Below are positions 54,567 through 63,274 of a stretch of DNA of 64,000 nucleotides, in pieces (position 1 is the stretch's first letter; each line of letters begins with the position of its first letter). Source of the stretch: Siccirubricoccus phaeus (GTDB lineage Bacteria > Pseudomonadota > Alphaproteobacteria > Acetobacterales > Acetobacteraceae). The DNA is taken from positions 48,579-112,578 of the forward strand of contig NZ_SRXO01000019.1 of assembly GCF_008360935.1 (NCBI RefSeq), read 5' to 3'. The position numbers and the translations under genes were made by a program. The notes beneath the pieces are model-generated. The model was given only the letters and a program-made list of their open reading frames with translations. It was not told the DNA's origin and ran no database searches.

Positions 54567-55714
54567 ATGCTGAGGTCGAGCAGATTGTAGTCCTTCATCC
54601 CCGCCTTCGCCGCCGCATCCCAGGTGTAGCGCAGCCCCTCCGCGACATGCGGCCGGTAGACGAAGGGCGTCTCCTGGGGGAAGCGCTGCCGGCGCGCGTC
54701 GATGGCATAGCCGATGACGCGGGCGCGCTCGCGGATGCGGTCCGCATCATACACCGCCGGCGCGTTGTGCACGCCGCCGCCCTGCACCCCCAGCACGGAG
54801 CGCCTTCGGTGGAAGCCGAAATTCAGCGTCACCCGCCAGTCCCGGCTGGTATTGGCGAAGCTGCCATGCACGGTCTGGCGGTTGGTGATCGCCACATCGC
54901 CCGGGGCGCAGAGGATCGGCACCGCCTCCGGCAGCCGCTCCGAGCCTGCTGCCGCCACCATCGCCTTGATGTCGGCCTTGCCGCGCTTGTGGGAGCCCGG
55001 CACCACCCAGACGCCATTCGCCGCGGTGCAGCCATAGAGCTGCGCCATGAAATTGAAGCCGTGCACGCCCTCATCCCAATCCGGGCTGGTCCAATGCGTC
55101 ACCCCATCCTGGTGCCAGGCGACGGAGGCGCCGCGCCCCGGCTCCTTGATGAACAGCGCCTCGTTGAAGGGCGCGAAATCCGGGCCGTTCACCGCCGCCG
55201 CCACCGCCAGCAGCCCGGGATGGCCATAGAGCCGCAGCGCGGCTTTCGAGAATTGCAGCGAGCCGAGGATGAGATAGACCACCTCCTTCGGCGCCGCCGC
55301 ATCCGGCGTCGGCTCGAACATCTTCACCGGGTGGCGGCCATTGGCCAGCTCGGTGCCGCCGAAGGGGTCGCCGAGCGGGCGGGACCAGAACAGCGTCTGC
55401 GCCTGGCAATCGGCCGCCAGCGCCGGCCTTCCCTTGGCGTCCAGCGCCGCGCCACGCTCGGCCGGCAGCCGGTCCAGGATCGCCTTCACATCGGCTTCGA
55501 TATCGGCCAGCTCCTCGGCGCCGATCACGCCCTCGAAGACATAGAAGCCGCAGCGCCGATAGGCTTCCAATATCTCCGGATGCACCGCGCCCTCCGCGGT
55601 GAAGCGCAGCTTCCCGCGATTGCCGAGCGCGGCGGCGCGTGCCTCGCCAGCCGCGAGATAGTCGCGCATCGCGGCGCTCTCGCTGCCATAGTCCGGGGCG
55701 ACGACATGGTTCAT
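54563..55714 (-). CDS. Phytanoyl-CoA dioxygenase (PhyH) family protein
   Basis: This is an Fe(II)/2-oxoglutarate-dependent oxygenase that would hydroxylate a small molecule. The 383-residue product has the iron triad: His and Asp in VAWHQDGVTHW and the distal His in RQTVHGSFANTSRDWRVTLN, with the Arg that binds 2-oxoglutarate. YGHPGLLAVAAAVNGPDFAP and QLYGCTAANGVWVVPGSHKR are typical of the family. The gene is followed directly by the shared R3 element. It starts 11 bases after the amidohydrolase's stop and both read leftward, so they are probably one transcript. Confidence 0.87.
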   Translation of the reverse strand: MNHVVAPDYGSESAAMRDYLAAGEARAAALGNRGKLRFTAEGAVHPEILEAYRRCGFYVFEGVIGAEELADIEADVKAILDRLPAERGAALDAKGRPALAADCQAQTLFWSRPLGDPFGGTELANGRHPVKMFEPTPDAAAPKEVVYLILGSLQFSKAALRLYGHPGLLAVAAAVNGPDFAPFNEALFIKEPGRGASVAWHQDGVTHWTSPDWDEGVHGFNFMAQLYGCTAANGVWVVPGSHKRGKADIKAMVAAAGSERLPEAVPILCAPGDVAITNRQTVHGSFANTSRDWRVTLNFGFHRRRSVLGVQGGGVHNAPAVYDADRIRERARVIGYAIDARRQRFPQETPFVYRPHVAEGLRYTWDAAAKAGMKDYNLLDLSI

Positions 55715-55725
55715 GGCGGCCTCCC

Positions 55726-56808
55726 TTAGGCGTTGATCTTCAGCAGCCGCGCGGCATTGCCGCCCAGCACGCCCACCTTCTCCTCCTCGCTCAGCGAATC
55801 GCAGGCGAAGATGTGGTCCACCGGCTTGAGCTGCCAGGGATAGGGGTAGTCGCTGCCCAGCACGATCTGGCTGGCGCCGACCTGCGCCTGCAGATGCCGG
55901 ATCGCCTCCGCGCCGAAGATCAGCGAGTCGAAATAAAGCTGGCTGAGATATTCGCTCGGCTTCTTCCTGAGCTGGATGTTCGGGTTGCAGCCCGCCGGGC
56001 TCACCATGCAGGCATGGTCGGAGCGGTCGGCATAGGAAGGCAGGAAGCCGCCGCCATGCGCGGCGATGATCTTCAAATCGGGGAAGCGATCCAGCGTGCC
56101 CTCGAAGATCAGCTTGGAAAGGGCGATGGTCGTCTCCAGCGGATTGCCGATGGTATTGGCCAGCCAGCCATTGCCGGCGAAGCGCTGGCTGAGCTGCGGC
56201 GTGCCGGCGGGGTGGATGAACAGCACCGCGCCCAGCTCCTCCGCCTTCTGCCAGACGGGGTGGAATTTCGGGTCGGAGAACTCCGCCGCGCCGACGCTGC
56301 CGCCGATCGCGGCACCCTTCAGCCCCTGGCGGCGCATCGCGGCTTCCAGCTCCTGCACCGCCAGGTCGGGCGCCTGCAGCGTCAGGCTGGCGAAGCCGGC
56401 GAAACGCTCCGGATGCGCGGCGCAGAGCTCCGCCATCTTCTCATTGTTCAGCTTCACCACGGCGGCGGCCTGGTCGCGCTCCATGCCGTACCAGAAGGGG
56501 TTGATGGAGAGCACCTCCATATCGACCTTCTGCGCGTCCATGGCGGCGAAGCGCTGCTGGATCTCGATATAGGTCTCCTCCGCCCCGCGCACGGAACGGT
56601 TGATCATCCGTGCCTCATTGCCGTCCAGCAGCGGCAGCGCCTCGCGGAAGACGCAATGGGCGTGGACATCGATGGTCTTCACCCGGCGGCCGCCGACCGT
56701 CACGGCCTGGCGAGGCGCGCTGCCCTGCGCGCGGGCGGCCTGCTGCAGGCCACAGGTACAGAAGGCCACGCCGGCGGCGGCCCTGAAGACGCTGCGACGA
56801 TCTATCAT
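55726..56808 (-). CDS. Exported amidohydrolase (ACMSD-like, amidohydrolase_2)
   Basis: This metal-dependent TIM-barrel hydrolase or decarboxylase is of the ACMSD/gamma-resorcylate decarboxylase group. The 360-residue product starts MIDRRSVFRAAAGVAFCTCG, a twin-arginine-like signal, followed by IDVHAHC (HxH metal ligands). IHPAGTPQLSQRF, IIAAHGGGFLPSYADRSDHA and IVLGSDYPYPWQLKP (metal Asp) follow. I chose the ATG at 56808 because the signal starts there (GGGGAA seven bases upstream); an ATG at 56823 is possible. With PhyH and the monooxygenases it suggests aromatic or heterocyclic catabolism, but substrate and export are inferred. Confidence 0.83.
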   Translation of the reverse strand: MIDRRSVFRAAAGVAFCTCGLQQAARAQGSAPRQAVTVGGRRVKTIDVHAHCVFREALPLLDGNEARMINRSVRGAEETYIEIQQRFAAMDAQKVDMEVLSINPFWYGMERDQAAAVVKLNNEKMAELCAAHPERFAGFASLTLQAPDLAVQELEAAMRRQGLKGAAIGGSVGAAEFSDPKFHPVWQKAEELGAVLFIHPAGTPQLSQRFAGNGWLANTIGNPLETTIALSKLIFEGTLDRFPDLKIIAAHGGGFLPSYADRSDHACMVSPAGCNPNIQLRKKPSEYLSQLYFDSLIFGAEAIRHLQAQVGASQIVLGSDYPYPWQLKPVDHIFACDSLSEEEKVGVLGGNAARLLKINA

Positions 56809-56999
56809 GGCGCGTTTCCCCATGCGGTCTTGCTGCCGCCACAGGAAAGCTGGCGCGGATTGCGCATCGGCGCCAGCGAAAAGGCGCGACACCGGCAGCC
56901 TGGGCGCGGGGGCCTTTCCGGTGCCGGAATGCCGGCTGCATGGCGTGCCGGGCCCTGCCCGTGCCGGGCGGGGCCCGGGCGCGTCCAGGGGGCAGGGCG

Positions 57000-57533
57000 C
57001 TACGCCACCGCCTCGCAGCGCAATTCGAACCGACAGGCGGGATGGCCTTCGGCGGCGCAGGCCACTTCCCGGCAGCGCGGCTCGCCCGGCTTGCCGGCTT
57101 CCTCCAGCACGTAGCGCATGCCGCCGGCGAAGCTGCCCTCGAACATGTAGCAGACGCGGCGGCCGGTCTCCGGGCCATAGGCCAGGGCATAGGCGGAATG
57201 CCGCACCGTGACCTCCGCGCTGCCCGCGGCCTCATCCAGCGCGGTGATGTCGATCAGCCCGTAGCCGCGCTGCGACAGCCGCTTCAGGTAATGGCGGAAG
57301 GTCGCCACGGGCGAGAGCCCATGCGTCTTCGCCTCCGCCCGGCACCATTGCAGGGCGGAGAGGTCGGAAGCCTCGTACAGCAGCGCGCGGAAGGCCTCCG
57401 GCCCGATCGCCTGCTCCACCGCCTTCTGGATGTTCACCAGGAAATGGCGCGGCAGGTAGATCATCGGCAGCCCGTCGGTGCGCCAGATGCCGGTCGCGGG
57501 GTCGACCTCGATCGGAACCTCGGGCGCTGCCAT
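57000..57533 (-). CDS. V4R-like (DUF5943-type) small protein
   Basis: The 177-residue protein resembles the V4R (4-vinyl reductase) ligand-binding fold found in XylR-type regulators and in stand-alone proteins. Support is the C-terminal Cys cluster CREVACAAEGHPACRFELRC and the helical IYLPRHFLVNIQKAVEQAIG opening. No DNA-binding domain is attached. The ATG at 57533 has GGGAGAG upstream. It lies between the amidohydrolase (same strand, 190-base gap) and the divergent binding protein. A sensory or small-molecule-binding role is a guess. Confidence 0.7.
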   Translation of the reverse strand: MAAPEVPIEVDPATGIWRTDGLPMIYLPRHFLVNIQKAVEQAIGPEAFRALLYEASDLSALQWCRAEAKTHGLSPVATFRHYLKRLSQRGYGLIDITALDEAAGSAEVTVRHSAYALAYGPETGRRVCYMFEGSFAGGMRYVLEEAGKPGEPRCREVACAAEGHPACRFELRCEAVA

Positions 57534-57753
57534 GCCTGCTCTCCCTTCGCGGCCGGCGATGGTGCGGCGCGCGGCGCGGCGGCGCAAGGCTGGAGCGAGG
57601 CCGGTTCGCCGCGGCGCGCTGCCGCCCGCCCCGGCTTTTCGTCCGGCCGCGCGATGCACGCTTTCGGCCGGGGCGATCGCGGGCGATCACGCTCTGGCGC
57701 CGCCGCCCGTTCCGCTTATGCTGGCCACCCCGAGGAAGCACCGGAGAGCCCGC

Positions 57754-58482
57754 ATGTCGCCAGAAATCGTCGCCGAACTCGCCCCCAGCGGGGTGCTGCG
57801 GGCCGGCATCAATATGGGCAATTTCCTGCTCGTTACCGGCCGGGCGGAGAATGGCGACCCGACCGGCGTCTCCCCCAGCATGGCGGCGGAGATTGCGCGC
57901 CGCCTCGGCGTGCCGGTGCAATACGTGCAATACGCCCGGCCGAGCGAGCTGGCCGATGCCGCCGGCACCGGCGCCTGGGATATCGGCCTGATCGGCGCCG
58001 AGCCGCAGCGCGCGGCGAAGATCGACTTCACCGCCGCCTATGTCGAGATCGAGGCGACCTATCTGGTGCCGCCCGGCTCCCCCATCACCGAGCTCTCCCA
58101 GGTGGATGTGAAGGGCAACCGCATCGTCTCCTCCGCCGGCGCCGCCTATACGCTGTGGCTGGAGCGGAACATCAGGCATGCGGAGCTGATCCTGGTGCCG
58201 GGCGGCGGCGGCGCGGCCTTCAAGACCTTCCTGGACGGCAAGCAGGAGGTCTATGCCGGCCTGCGCCCCGGCCTGCTGACGGATGTGGAGACGCTGCCCG
58301 GCGCGCGCATCCTGGACGGCCAGTTCATGGCCGTGCAGCAGGCGATCGGCACGGCGAAGGCCAACACCAAGGGCGCTGCCTTCCTGAAGGAATTCGTCGA
58401 GGAGGCGAAGGCCAGCGGCCTGGTCGCCCGCTTCATCGCCGAGCATAAGGTGCGCGGGCTTTCGGTGGCGCCGGCGGCCTGA
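57754..58482 (+). CDS. Amino-acid-type solute-binding-fold protein without signal peptide
   Basis: The 242-residue product matches family 3 (polar amino-acid) solute-binding proteins: GVLRAGINMGNFLLVTGRAE, DPTGVSPSMAAEIARRLGVP, GAWDIGLIGAEPQRAAKIDF and RIVSSAGAAYTLWL. Unlike normal transport receptors it begins directly in the domain with MSPEIVAEL and has no signal peptide. GGAGAG lies six bases before the ATG, supporting this start. It may be a cytoplasmic ligand-binding protein rather than a transporter subunit. No permease is nearby. Confidence 0.8.
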   Translation: MSPEIVAELAPSGVLRAGINMGNFLLVTGRAENGDPTGVSPSMAAEIARRLGVPVQYVQYARPSELADAAGTGAWDIGLIGAEPQRAAKIDFTAAYVEIEATYLVPPGSPITELSQVDVKGNRIVSSAGAAYTLWLERNIRHAELILVPGGGGAAFKTFLDGKQEVYAGLRPGLLTDVETLPGARILDGQFMAVQQAIGTAKANTKGAAFLKEFVEEAKASGLVARFIAEHKVRGLSVAPAA

Positions 58483-58851
58483 CGAGGCCTCACGGCGCGA
58501 AAACGCCTCATGGCGCCTTCGGCATCGTCGAGGGCGATCCATCGCGGGGACCATGTTTTCGCGCCAGGGAAGCCGCGCAGCGGCATCGCGCGTCACGCCG
58601 AAGGCGCGCTGTTCGCGCGACGTGAAGGCGCGCTGTTCGCGCGACGCGCGGCTGCATCCTTGGCACGAAAACCGCAATATGGCCTGGGTCTGAGGTGCGC
58701 TCGACGTCGCGCCGGAAGCGCGCCCCCGGCGCGACGTCGAGGGCGCTTCGGCGCGCCCGGCCTTGCCGCCATCTTCCCTTCCCGGCCGGCGGGAAGGCGA
58801 CGCGTCCGTCCACCCGGGACGGCGGCGGCGTCCCGGCCGGGCGCCGCGCCG
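58483..58851. other. 369-base gap with repeats and a long hairpin
   Basis: This lies between the convergent binding protein and histidine kinase. GAAGGCGCGCTGTTCGCGCG occurs twice in tandem with a 24-base period (58600 and 58624). CGCGAAAACGCC and GGCGCGCCCGG dyads surround it, and a 16-bp perfect stem sits at 58700-58741. I see no gene. Confidence 0.5.
58700..58741. repeat. Perfect 16-bp inverted repeat
   Basis: CTCGACGTCGCGCCGG and its exact complement CCGGCGCGACGTCGAG are separated by ten bases (AAGCGCGCCC). There is no T run on either side, so it is not a classical terminator, but it lies between convergent genes. Confidence 0.75.
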
Positions 58852-60231
58852 TCACCCCGCCACCGGCTCCAGGCTCAGCCGGAACAGCGCCCCGCCGCCT
58901 GGCGCATCGCCCACCGTCACGCTTCCCCGGTGCAGCTCCGCCACGCGCTGCACGATGGCCAATCCCAGCCCCGCCCCCCGCCGCCGCCCGGCGCGATCCG
59001 CCCGCGCCCGCCAGAAGCGGCGGAATACCAGCGGCTTCTCCTGCTCCGGCACGCCCGGCCCCTGATCCGCCACCTCCACGCTGCCGGGCGGCACCACCGC
59101 CACCCGCACCCGCCCGCCCTCCGGGCTGTGCTCGATGGCATTCTGCAGCAGGTTGAGCAGCGCCTGGTACAGCGGCTCCTCATGCCCGGCGACGCGCACC
59201 GGCGCCTCCGGCATCGCCAGCTCAAGCTCCACCTCCTGCCGCGCCGCCAGCGGCTCCAGGAAGCTCACCGCCGCCTCCGCCAGCAGGCCGAGATCGACCG
59301 GCGCCCCATTCTCCGCCCCCTCCGCCGCATCGATCTCGGCAAGCGTCAGCAATTGCTCGACGATCCGTTCCAGCGCCGCCATATCGGCGCCCAGCCGCCG
59401 GCTGGCCTGGGGATCCTGGATCAGCTCCGCATGGGTCTTCAGCACCGCCAGCGGGGTGCGCATCTGGTGCGCCGCCTCGGCGGTGAAATGGCGCTGCGCG
59501 GCATGGGCGCGCTCCGCCCGGTCCAGCGCCTCGTTCATCGCCCGCACCAGGGGCTGGATCTCGCGCGGGGTTGTCGCCTCCTCCAGCCGCGCGCCGGCGC
59601 CCAGCCGCGGCAGCGCCGCCGCCCGCTCCGAAAGCCGTTCGATCGGGCGCAGGCAGAGCCGCAGCGTGCCGAAGGCCACCGCCGCCAGGGCGAGGAAGGC
59701 CGGCAGGATGACCCAGGAGACCTGGCCGAGGAAATTCGCCGCCAGATCATCCGTCAGCACATCCGGGTGGCTCATATTGTCGGCCACCTGGATCACCAGC
59801 CTCTCCCCCTCCACCTCCACCGGGGTGGAGACGCCCTGCAGCACCATGCCGCCGCGCCGGAGCTGGAAGCTGGCGGGCTCCTCCAGATCCGAATTGGGCA
59901 GCACCACCGGCACCTCCTCGGCCACGCTGTCCATCGAGGAGAGGAGGGCGCGGCCGGCACCGTCCCGGACCGCGTAGAAGGAGCGGCGGTTGCTCGGGTC
60001 GAAGCGCACGGCGAGGTCGCGCGGCAGGTGCAGCCGCCACCCCCCGCCCTCGCTCCGCCGCAGGCCGAGCGCCAGGGCCTGCGCCCTCGTGGTGAGCGAC
60101 TCCACCTCGGTATCCGCCACGAAGATGCTGTTGCGGGCCAGCAGCATGCCGAGCGAGGCGGCGGCCGCCCCGACGGTGCCGAGCAGCAGCAGGATGACGC
60201 CGGTCGCGGTGAGCGAGCGGGGACGGCGCAT
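58852..60231 (-). CDS. Sensor histidine kinase (TctE/QseC-like)
   Basis: The 459-residue membrane kinase is partner of the regulator at 60231. Helices are at ~9-31 and ~168-192, with a periplasmic sensor of ~135 residues between them that resembles the 2CSK_N type. HAMP follows (LRLCLRPIERLSERAAALPR). The H-box is AEAAHQMRTPLAVLKTH with His255, the N-box LLQNAIEHSPEGG and the ATP loops DQGPGVPEQE and GAGLGLAIVQRVAELHRG. Start ATG at 60231 overlaps the regulator's stop by one base (TGATG), so translation is coupled. TctE relatives sense carboxylates; the ligand here is unknown. Confidence 0.9.
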   Translation of the reverse strand: MRRPRSLTATGVILLLLGTVGAAAASLGMLLARNSIFVADTEVESLTTRAQALALGLRRSEGGGWRLHLPRDLAVRFDPSNRRSFYAVRDGAGRALLSSMDSVAEEVPVVLPNSDLEEPASFQLRRGGMVLQGVSTPVEVEGERLVIQVADNMSHPDVLTDDLAANFLGQVSWVILPAFLALAAVAFGTLRLCLRPIERLSERAAALPRLGAGARLEEATTPREIQPLVRAMNEALDRAERAHAAQRHFTAEAAHQMRTPLAVLKTHAELIQDPQASRRLGADMAALERIVEQLLTLAEIDAAEGAENGAPVDLGLLAEAAVSFLEPLAARQEVELELAMPEAPVRVAGHEEPLYQALLNLLQNAIEHSPEGGRVRVAVVPPGSVEVADQGPGVPEQEKPLVFRRFWRARADRAGRRRGAGLGLAIVQRVAELHRGSVTVGDAPGGGALFRLSLEPVAG

Positions 60232-60950
60232 CAGGCCGGCGGGTCCAGCAGGATGCGGTAGCCGAAGCCGCGCTGGTTCTCGATGCGGATCTCGGGCGCC
60301 GCCTCCTCCAGGCTGCGGCGCAGCCGGGTGATGTAGACCTCGATCGCCCCGCTCTCGAGCCCGCCCTGGAAGGAGGTGAGGTTCTCCTGCAGCGCGGTGC
60401 GGGAGACGAAGCGGCCCTTGGCCTGCAGCAGCGCCTCCAGCACCATGGCCGGGCGCAGCGTCAGCCGCAGCGGCTCCCCGCGCACCGAGGCCATGCGGGA
60501 GGCCTGGTCGAATTCCAGCGGGCCGAGGCGCAGCACCGGCGCCGGGGCGCCGGAGGCGCGGCGGGTGAGGGCCAGCAGCCTGGCATGCAGCTCCGCCGTG
60601 GCGCAGGGCTTGACCATGTAGTCATCCGCCCCGGCATTCAGCCCGGCCACCCTTTCGCCGATCCGTCCGCGCGCCGTCAGCACCAGCACCGGCATGGTGT
60701 CCCCCACCGCGCGCAGGTTGCGCAGCAGCCCCATGCCGTCGCCATCCGGCAGGCTGAGGTCGAGGATCATGGCGCGGTAGCTGGCCACCCGCAGCGCGGC
60801 GTAGGCGTCCCCGCAATTGCTCACCGCATCCACCGCCCAGCCCTGGCGGCGCAGCGCGTCGCTCAGCAGCTCGGCCAGCCGCTGCTCGTCTTCCACCAGC
60901 AGGATGCGCAGTGCCCGTCCTCCCTCCCTGCGTTGCGATCGGGCTGACAT
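60231..60950 (-). CDS. OmpR-family response regulator (TctD/QseB-like)
   Basis: The 239-residue regulator is translated just ahead of its kinase. The receiver is intact: VEDE at 19-22, phospho-Asp D64 in AMILDLSLPDGDG, Thr in LVLTARG and Lys in MVKPCATAE. The winged helix ends with VYITRLRRSLEEAAPEIRIE and RGFGYRILLD. The ATG at 60950 gives a 13-residue Arg/Ser-rich leader before LRILLVED; it has no strong ribosome binding site, and a CTG at LRILL is conceivable. Two-gene operon reading leftward. Confidence 0.88.
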   Translation of the reverse strand: MSARSQRREGGRALRILLVEDEQRLAELLSDALRRQGWAVDAVSNCGDAYAALRVASYRAMILDLSLPDGDGMGLLRNLRAVGDTMPVLVLTARGRIGERVAGLNAGADDYMVKPCATAELHARLLALTRRASGAPAPVLRLGPLEFDQASRMASVRGEPLRLTLRPAMVLEALLQAKGRFVSRTALQENLTSFQGGLESGAIEVYITRLRRSLEEAAPEIRIENQRGFGYRILLDPPA

Positions 60951-61469
60951 ACCAGCCGGGCGCGGCGCTGTCCCGGGTGGGATTGAAAGGAGGGGCGAGG
61001 CCGGGGGCTGTCCGAACGATGCCGGCGAAACGCAAGGAGGCGAAATGAAGGCCGGGGAGGCCCTGCCCATTGGCGGCAGCGCCGCCGGCCCGTGCCGCGA
61101 CCGGCCCGGTATGGCTTGCCTGTGCAACGAACCGATTCGGGTCGAGGCGAAGGTCCTGGCTTCGACGGCCCATGGCAGGAGGCCGTGCCTGCACTCCCCA
61201 TCCGTGCGAGCGGCCTCGCGGAAACGCCGAACCTGCCCCAAAGGTCCGGCGGCGGATCGGCGAAGGATTTTACGTCCTGGCCAGCAGGTGGGTTTGCCGA
61301 TGCCGGTGCACCGGCAAGGCCGCGGGGGTCATGCGAACAGTATGCTGGCGCATGATGCCGGGCGAAATGACCCGAGTCGCCCGCCCGCCGCCCGGCCAGC
61401 AGCCCCGGCCGCCACCATCGGCATCATCGATGTGCCGGGGCCGAAGCGCGCCGCAGACCCGGCAGGCTC
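60951..61469. other. 519-base gap; one doubtful small frame
   Basis: This is the upstream side of the regulator operon and the 3' side of the PPOX gene. A 156-codon frame (61045-61515, plus) has a strong AAGGAGG five bases before its ATG, but its composition (Arg/Pro/Ala-rich, many Cys) is not protein-like and it overlaps the PPOX gene by 46 bases. I do not call it a gene. Confidence 0.4.
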
Positions 61470-62123
61470 TCAGTACATCGTATCGCGCAGCCGCTGCGGC
61501 GCATCCCGGTCATAGCTCTCCGGCTCGACCAGGCCGCCGGTATGTGCGGCGATGAGCTGCCCCATGGTCGGCACCGCCTGCGGCCGGCGCCGCTCGCCCC
61601 AGAGCTTCGACCGCATGATGGCCTTGGCGCATTGCATATAGACCTCCCGCACGGAGATCAGCAGCACCGTCGCCGGCGTCTTCCCCTGCTCGACGAAGCG
61701 CTCCCGCAGCGCCGGGTCGGCGGTGATGCGCGCCGTGCCGTTCACCCGCAGCGTCTCGCCGATGCCGGGAATGAGGAAGAGCAGGGCGACTTCCGGATTC
61801 TCGATGATGTCGCGCAGCCCATCCAGCCGGTTGTTGCCGCGGCGGTCCGGCAGGGCCAGCGTCACCTCGTCCAGCGGCACGATGAAGCCGGGCGCATCGC
61901 CCCGCGGCGTCGCATGCGGGCCGTTGCTGCCGCTGGTGGCCAGGATGGCGAAGGGGGAGGCGGCGATGAAGGCCCGCGTCTTCTCCTCCAGCCGGTGGGC
62001 CACCTTCTTCATCACCAGCTCCCGCGGCGCATCGTAATGCTGGCCGAGCTGTTCCAGGGTGGTGACGGCGAAGGGGTCGCCAAGGGGGGAGCCAAGGGGA
62101 GAGGATGAGGTCAGGGCGTCCAT
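61470..62123 (-). CDS. PPOX-type FMN flavoprotein (MSMEG_1061 family-like)
   Basis: The 217-residue product is of the pyridoxamine-phosphate-oxidase-like split-barrel group. Blocks are KVAHRLEEKTRAFIAASPFA, ILATSGSNGPHATPRGDAPG (FMN phosphate contact), LALPDRRGNNRLDGLRDIIE, IPGIGETLRVNGTARIT and VREVYMQCAKAIMRSKLW. These match the family typified by MSMEG_1061, which uses FMN or F420. The N-terminal MDALTSSSPLGSPLGDP comes from GCCAAGGGG repeats like those at 1.9-2.3 kb. The reaction is unknown. It is divergent from yebC. Confidence 0.85.
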   Translation of the reverse strand: MDALTSSSPLGSPLGDPFAVTTLEQLGQHYDAPRELVMKKVAHRLEEKTRAFIAASPFAILATSGSNGPHATPRGDAPGFIVPLDEVTLALPDRRGNNRLDGLRDIIENPEVALLFLIPGIGETLRVNGTARITADPALRERFVEQGKTPATVLLISVREVYMQCAKAIMRSKLWGERRRPQAVPTMGQLIAAHTGGLVEPESYDRDAPQRLRDTMY

Positions 62124-62241
62124 GGGCCCGCAGCCTGCCAGCCCTGGCCCCCCGGCCGCAAGCCCGCCGGTGGCGCGGCGGGCGGCGCAAGGCTATAAGC
62201 CGGACTTCATCCACGATCTGAAGTGACCGGAGACACCGGCC

Positions 62242-62991
62242 ATGGCCGGCCATTCGCACGCCAAGAACATCATGCACCGCAAGGCGGCCCAGGGCGCCAA
62301 GAAGGCCCAGGCCTTCGGCAAGCTGATCCGCGAAATCACCGTCTCGGCCAAGCAGGGCCTGCCGGACCCGGCGATGAACCCGCGGCTGCGCGCCGCGGTG
62401 AAGGCCGCGCTGGTGGCGAACATGACGCGCGACACGATCGACCGCGCCATCAAGCGCGCCAGCACGGCCGGCCAGGGCGAGGACTATCAGGAGGTGCGCT
62501 ACGAGGGCTACGGCCCCTATGGCGTCGCCGTCATCGTCGAGGCGCTGACCGACAATCGCAACCGCACCGCGGGCGATATCCGCTCCGCTTTCGCCAAGGC
62601 CGGCGGGGCGCTGGGCGAGACCAACAGCGTTTCCTTCCAGTTTGAGCGCAAGGGGGTGATCTGGTACCCCGGCCTGCAAGGCAAGGATGAGGAGATGCTG
62701 GAGGCCGCCATCGAGGCCGGCGCCCTGGATGTGGACTCCGACGAGGAAGGCCACGAGATCACCTGCGCGCCGGAGGATTTCTTCGCGGTGCGGGATGCGC
62801 TGGAGGCGCGCTTCGGCAGCCCGGACAGCGCCAAGGTCGAATGGGTGCCGAATGTGCGCATCGACCTGGATGAGGAGAAGGCGCGGGAGGTGCTGAAGCT
62901 GCTCGACCGGCTGGACGAGAGCGACGACGTGCAGAATGTGTATGCCAATTTCGAGGTCTCCGACGCCGTTTCCCTGAAGCTTTCGGCCTGA
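62242..62991 (+). CDS. yebC: YebC/PmpR-family protein (translation/transcription factor)
   Basis: YebC-family proteins bind nucleic acid and were first described as transcription regulators; members are now known to act on ribosomes stalled at proline stretches. The 249-residue length is standard. It starts [20 protein letters not shown] and has [39 protein letters not shown] and [19 protein letters not shown] precedes the ATG. Close linkage upstream of ruvC is the usual arrangement in bacteria; here four tandem repeats lie between. Confidence 0.93.
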   Translation: MAGHSHAKNIMHRKAAQGAKKAQAFGKLIREITVSAKQGLPDPAMNPRLRAAVKAALVANMTRDTIDRAIKRASTAGQGEDYQEVRYEGYGPYGVAVIVEALTDNRNRTAGDIRSAFAKAGGALGETNSVSFQFERKGVIWYPGLQGKDEEMLEAAIEAGALDVDSDEEGHEITCAPEDFFAVRDALEARFGSPDSAKVEWVPNVRIDLDEEKAREVLKLLDRLDESDDVQNVYANFEVSDAVSLKLSA

Positions 62992-63012
62992 GGCGACGTG
63001 ACCGGCGCCGTC

Positions 63013-63274
63013 CGATCGCGGAGCGCTGCGGCGCAGCGAGGAGCGCAGCGTGAATCGGACGGCCATACATGATCGCCCGATCGCGGAGCGCTGCGGCGCA
63101 GCGAGGAGCGCAGCGTGAATCGGACGGCCATGCATGATCGTCCGATCGCGGAGCGCTGCGGCGCAGCGAGGAGCGCAGCGTGAGTCGGACGGCCATGCAT
63201 GATCGCCCGATCGCGGGGCGCCGCGGCGCAGCGGTCCGGCGCATGCGCCGGACCGGCGCGTGAATCGGACCGCC
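63013..63274 (+). repeat. Four 65-bp tandem repeats between yebC and ruvC
   Basis: Units begin CGATCGCGGAGCGCTGCGGC at 63013, 63078, 63143 and 63208 with an exact 65-base period; the fourth is diverged. Each holds a GCGCTGCGGCGCAGC hairpin, an outer TCCGAT/ATCGGA stem and, at its end, GTGAATCGGACGGCCATGCA. In the last unit this end is the ruvC start region, so the ruvC ATG derives from the repeat. Confidence 0.9.

Noticed and set aside
63013..63274. CRISPR-like periodic array
   Set aside because: The period is 65 with no separate variable spacers, and whole units are repeated; it is a simple tandem repeat and no cas gene is near.
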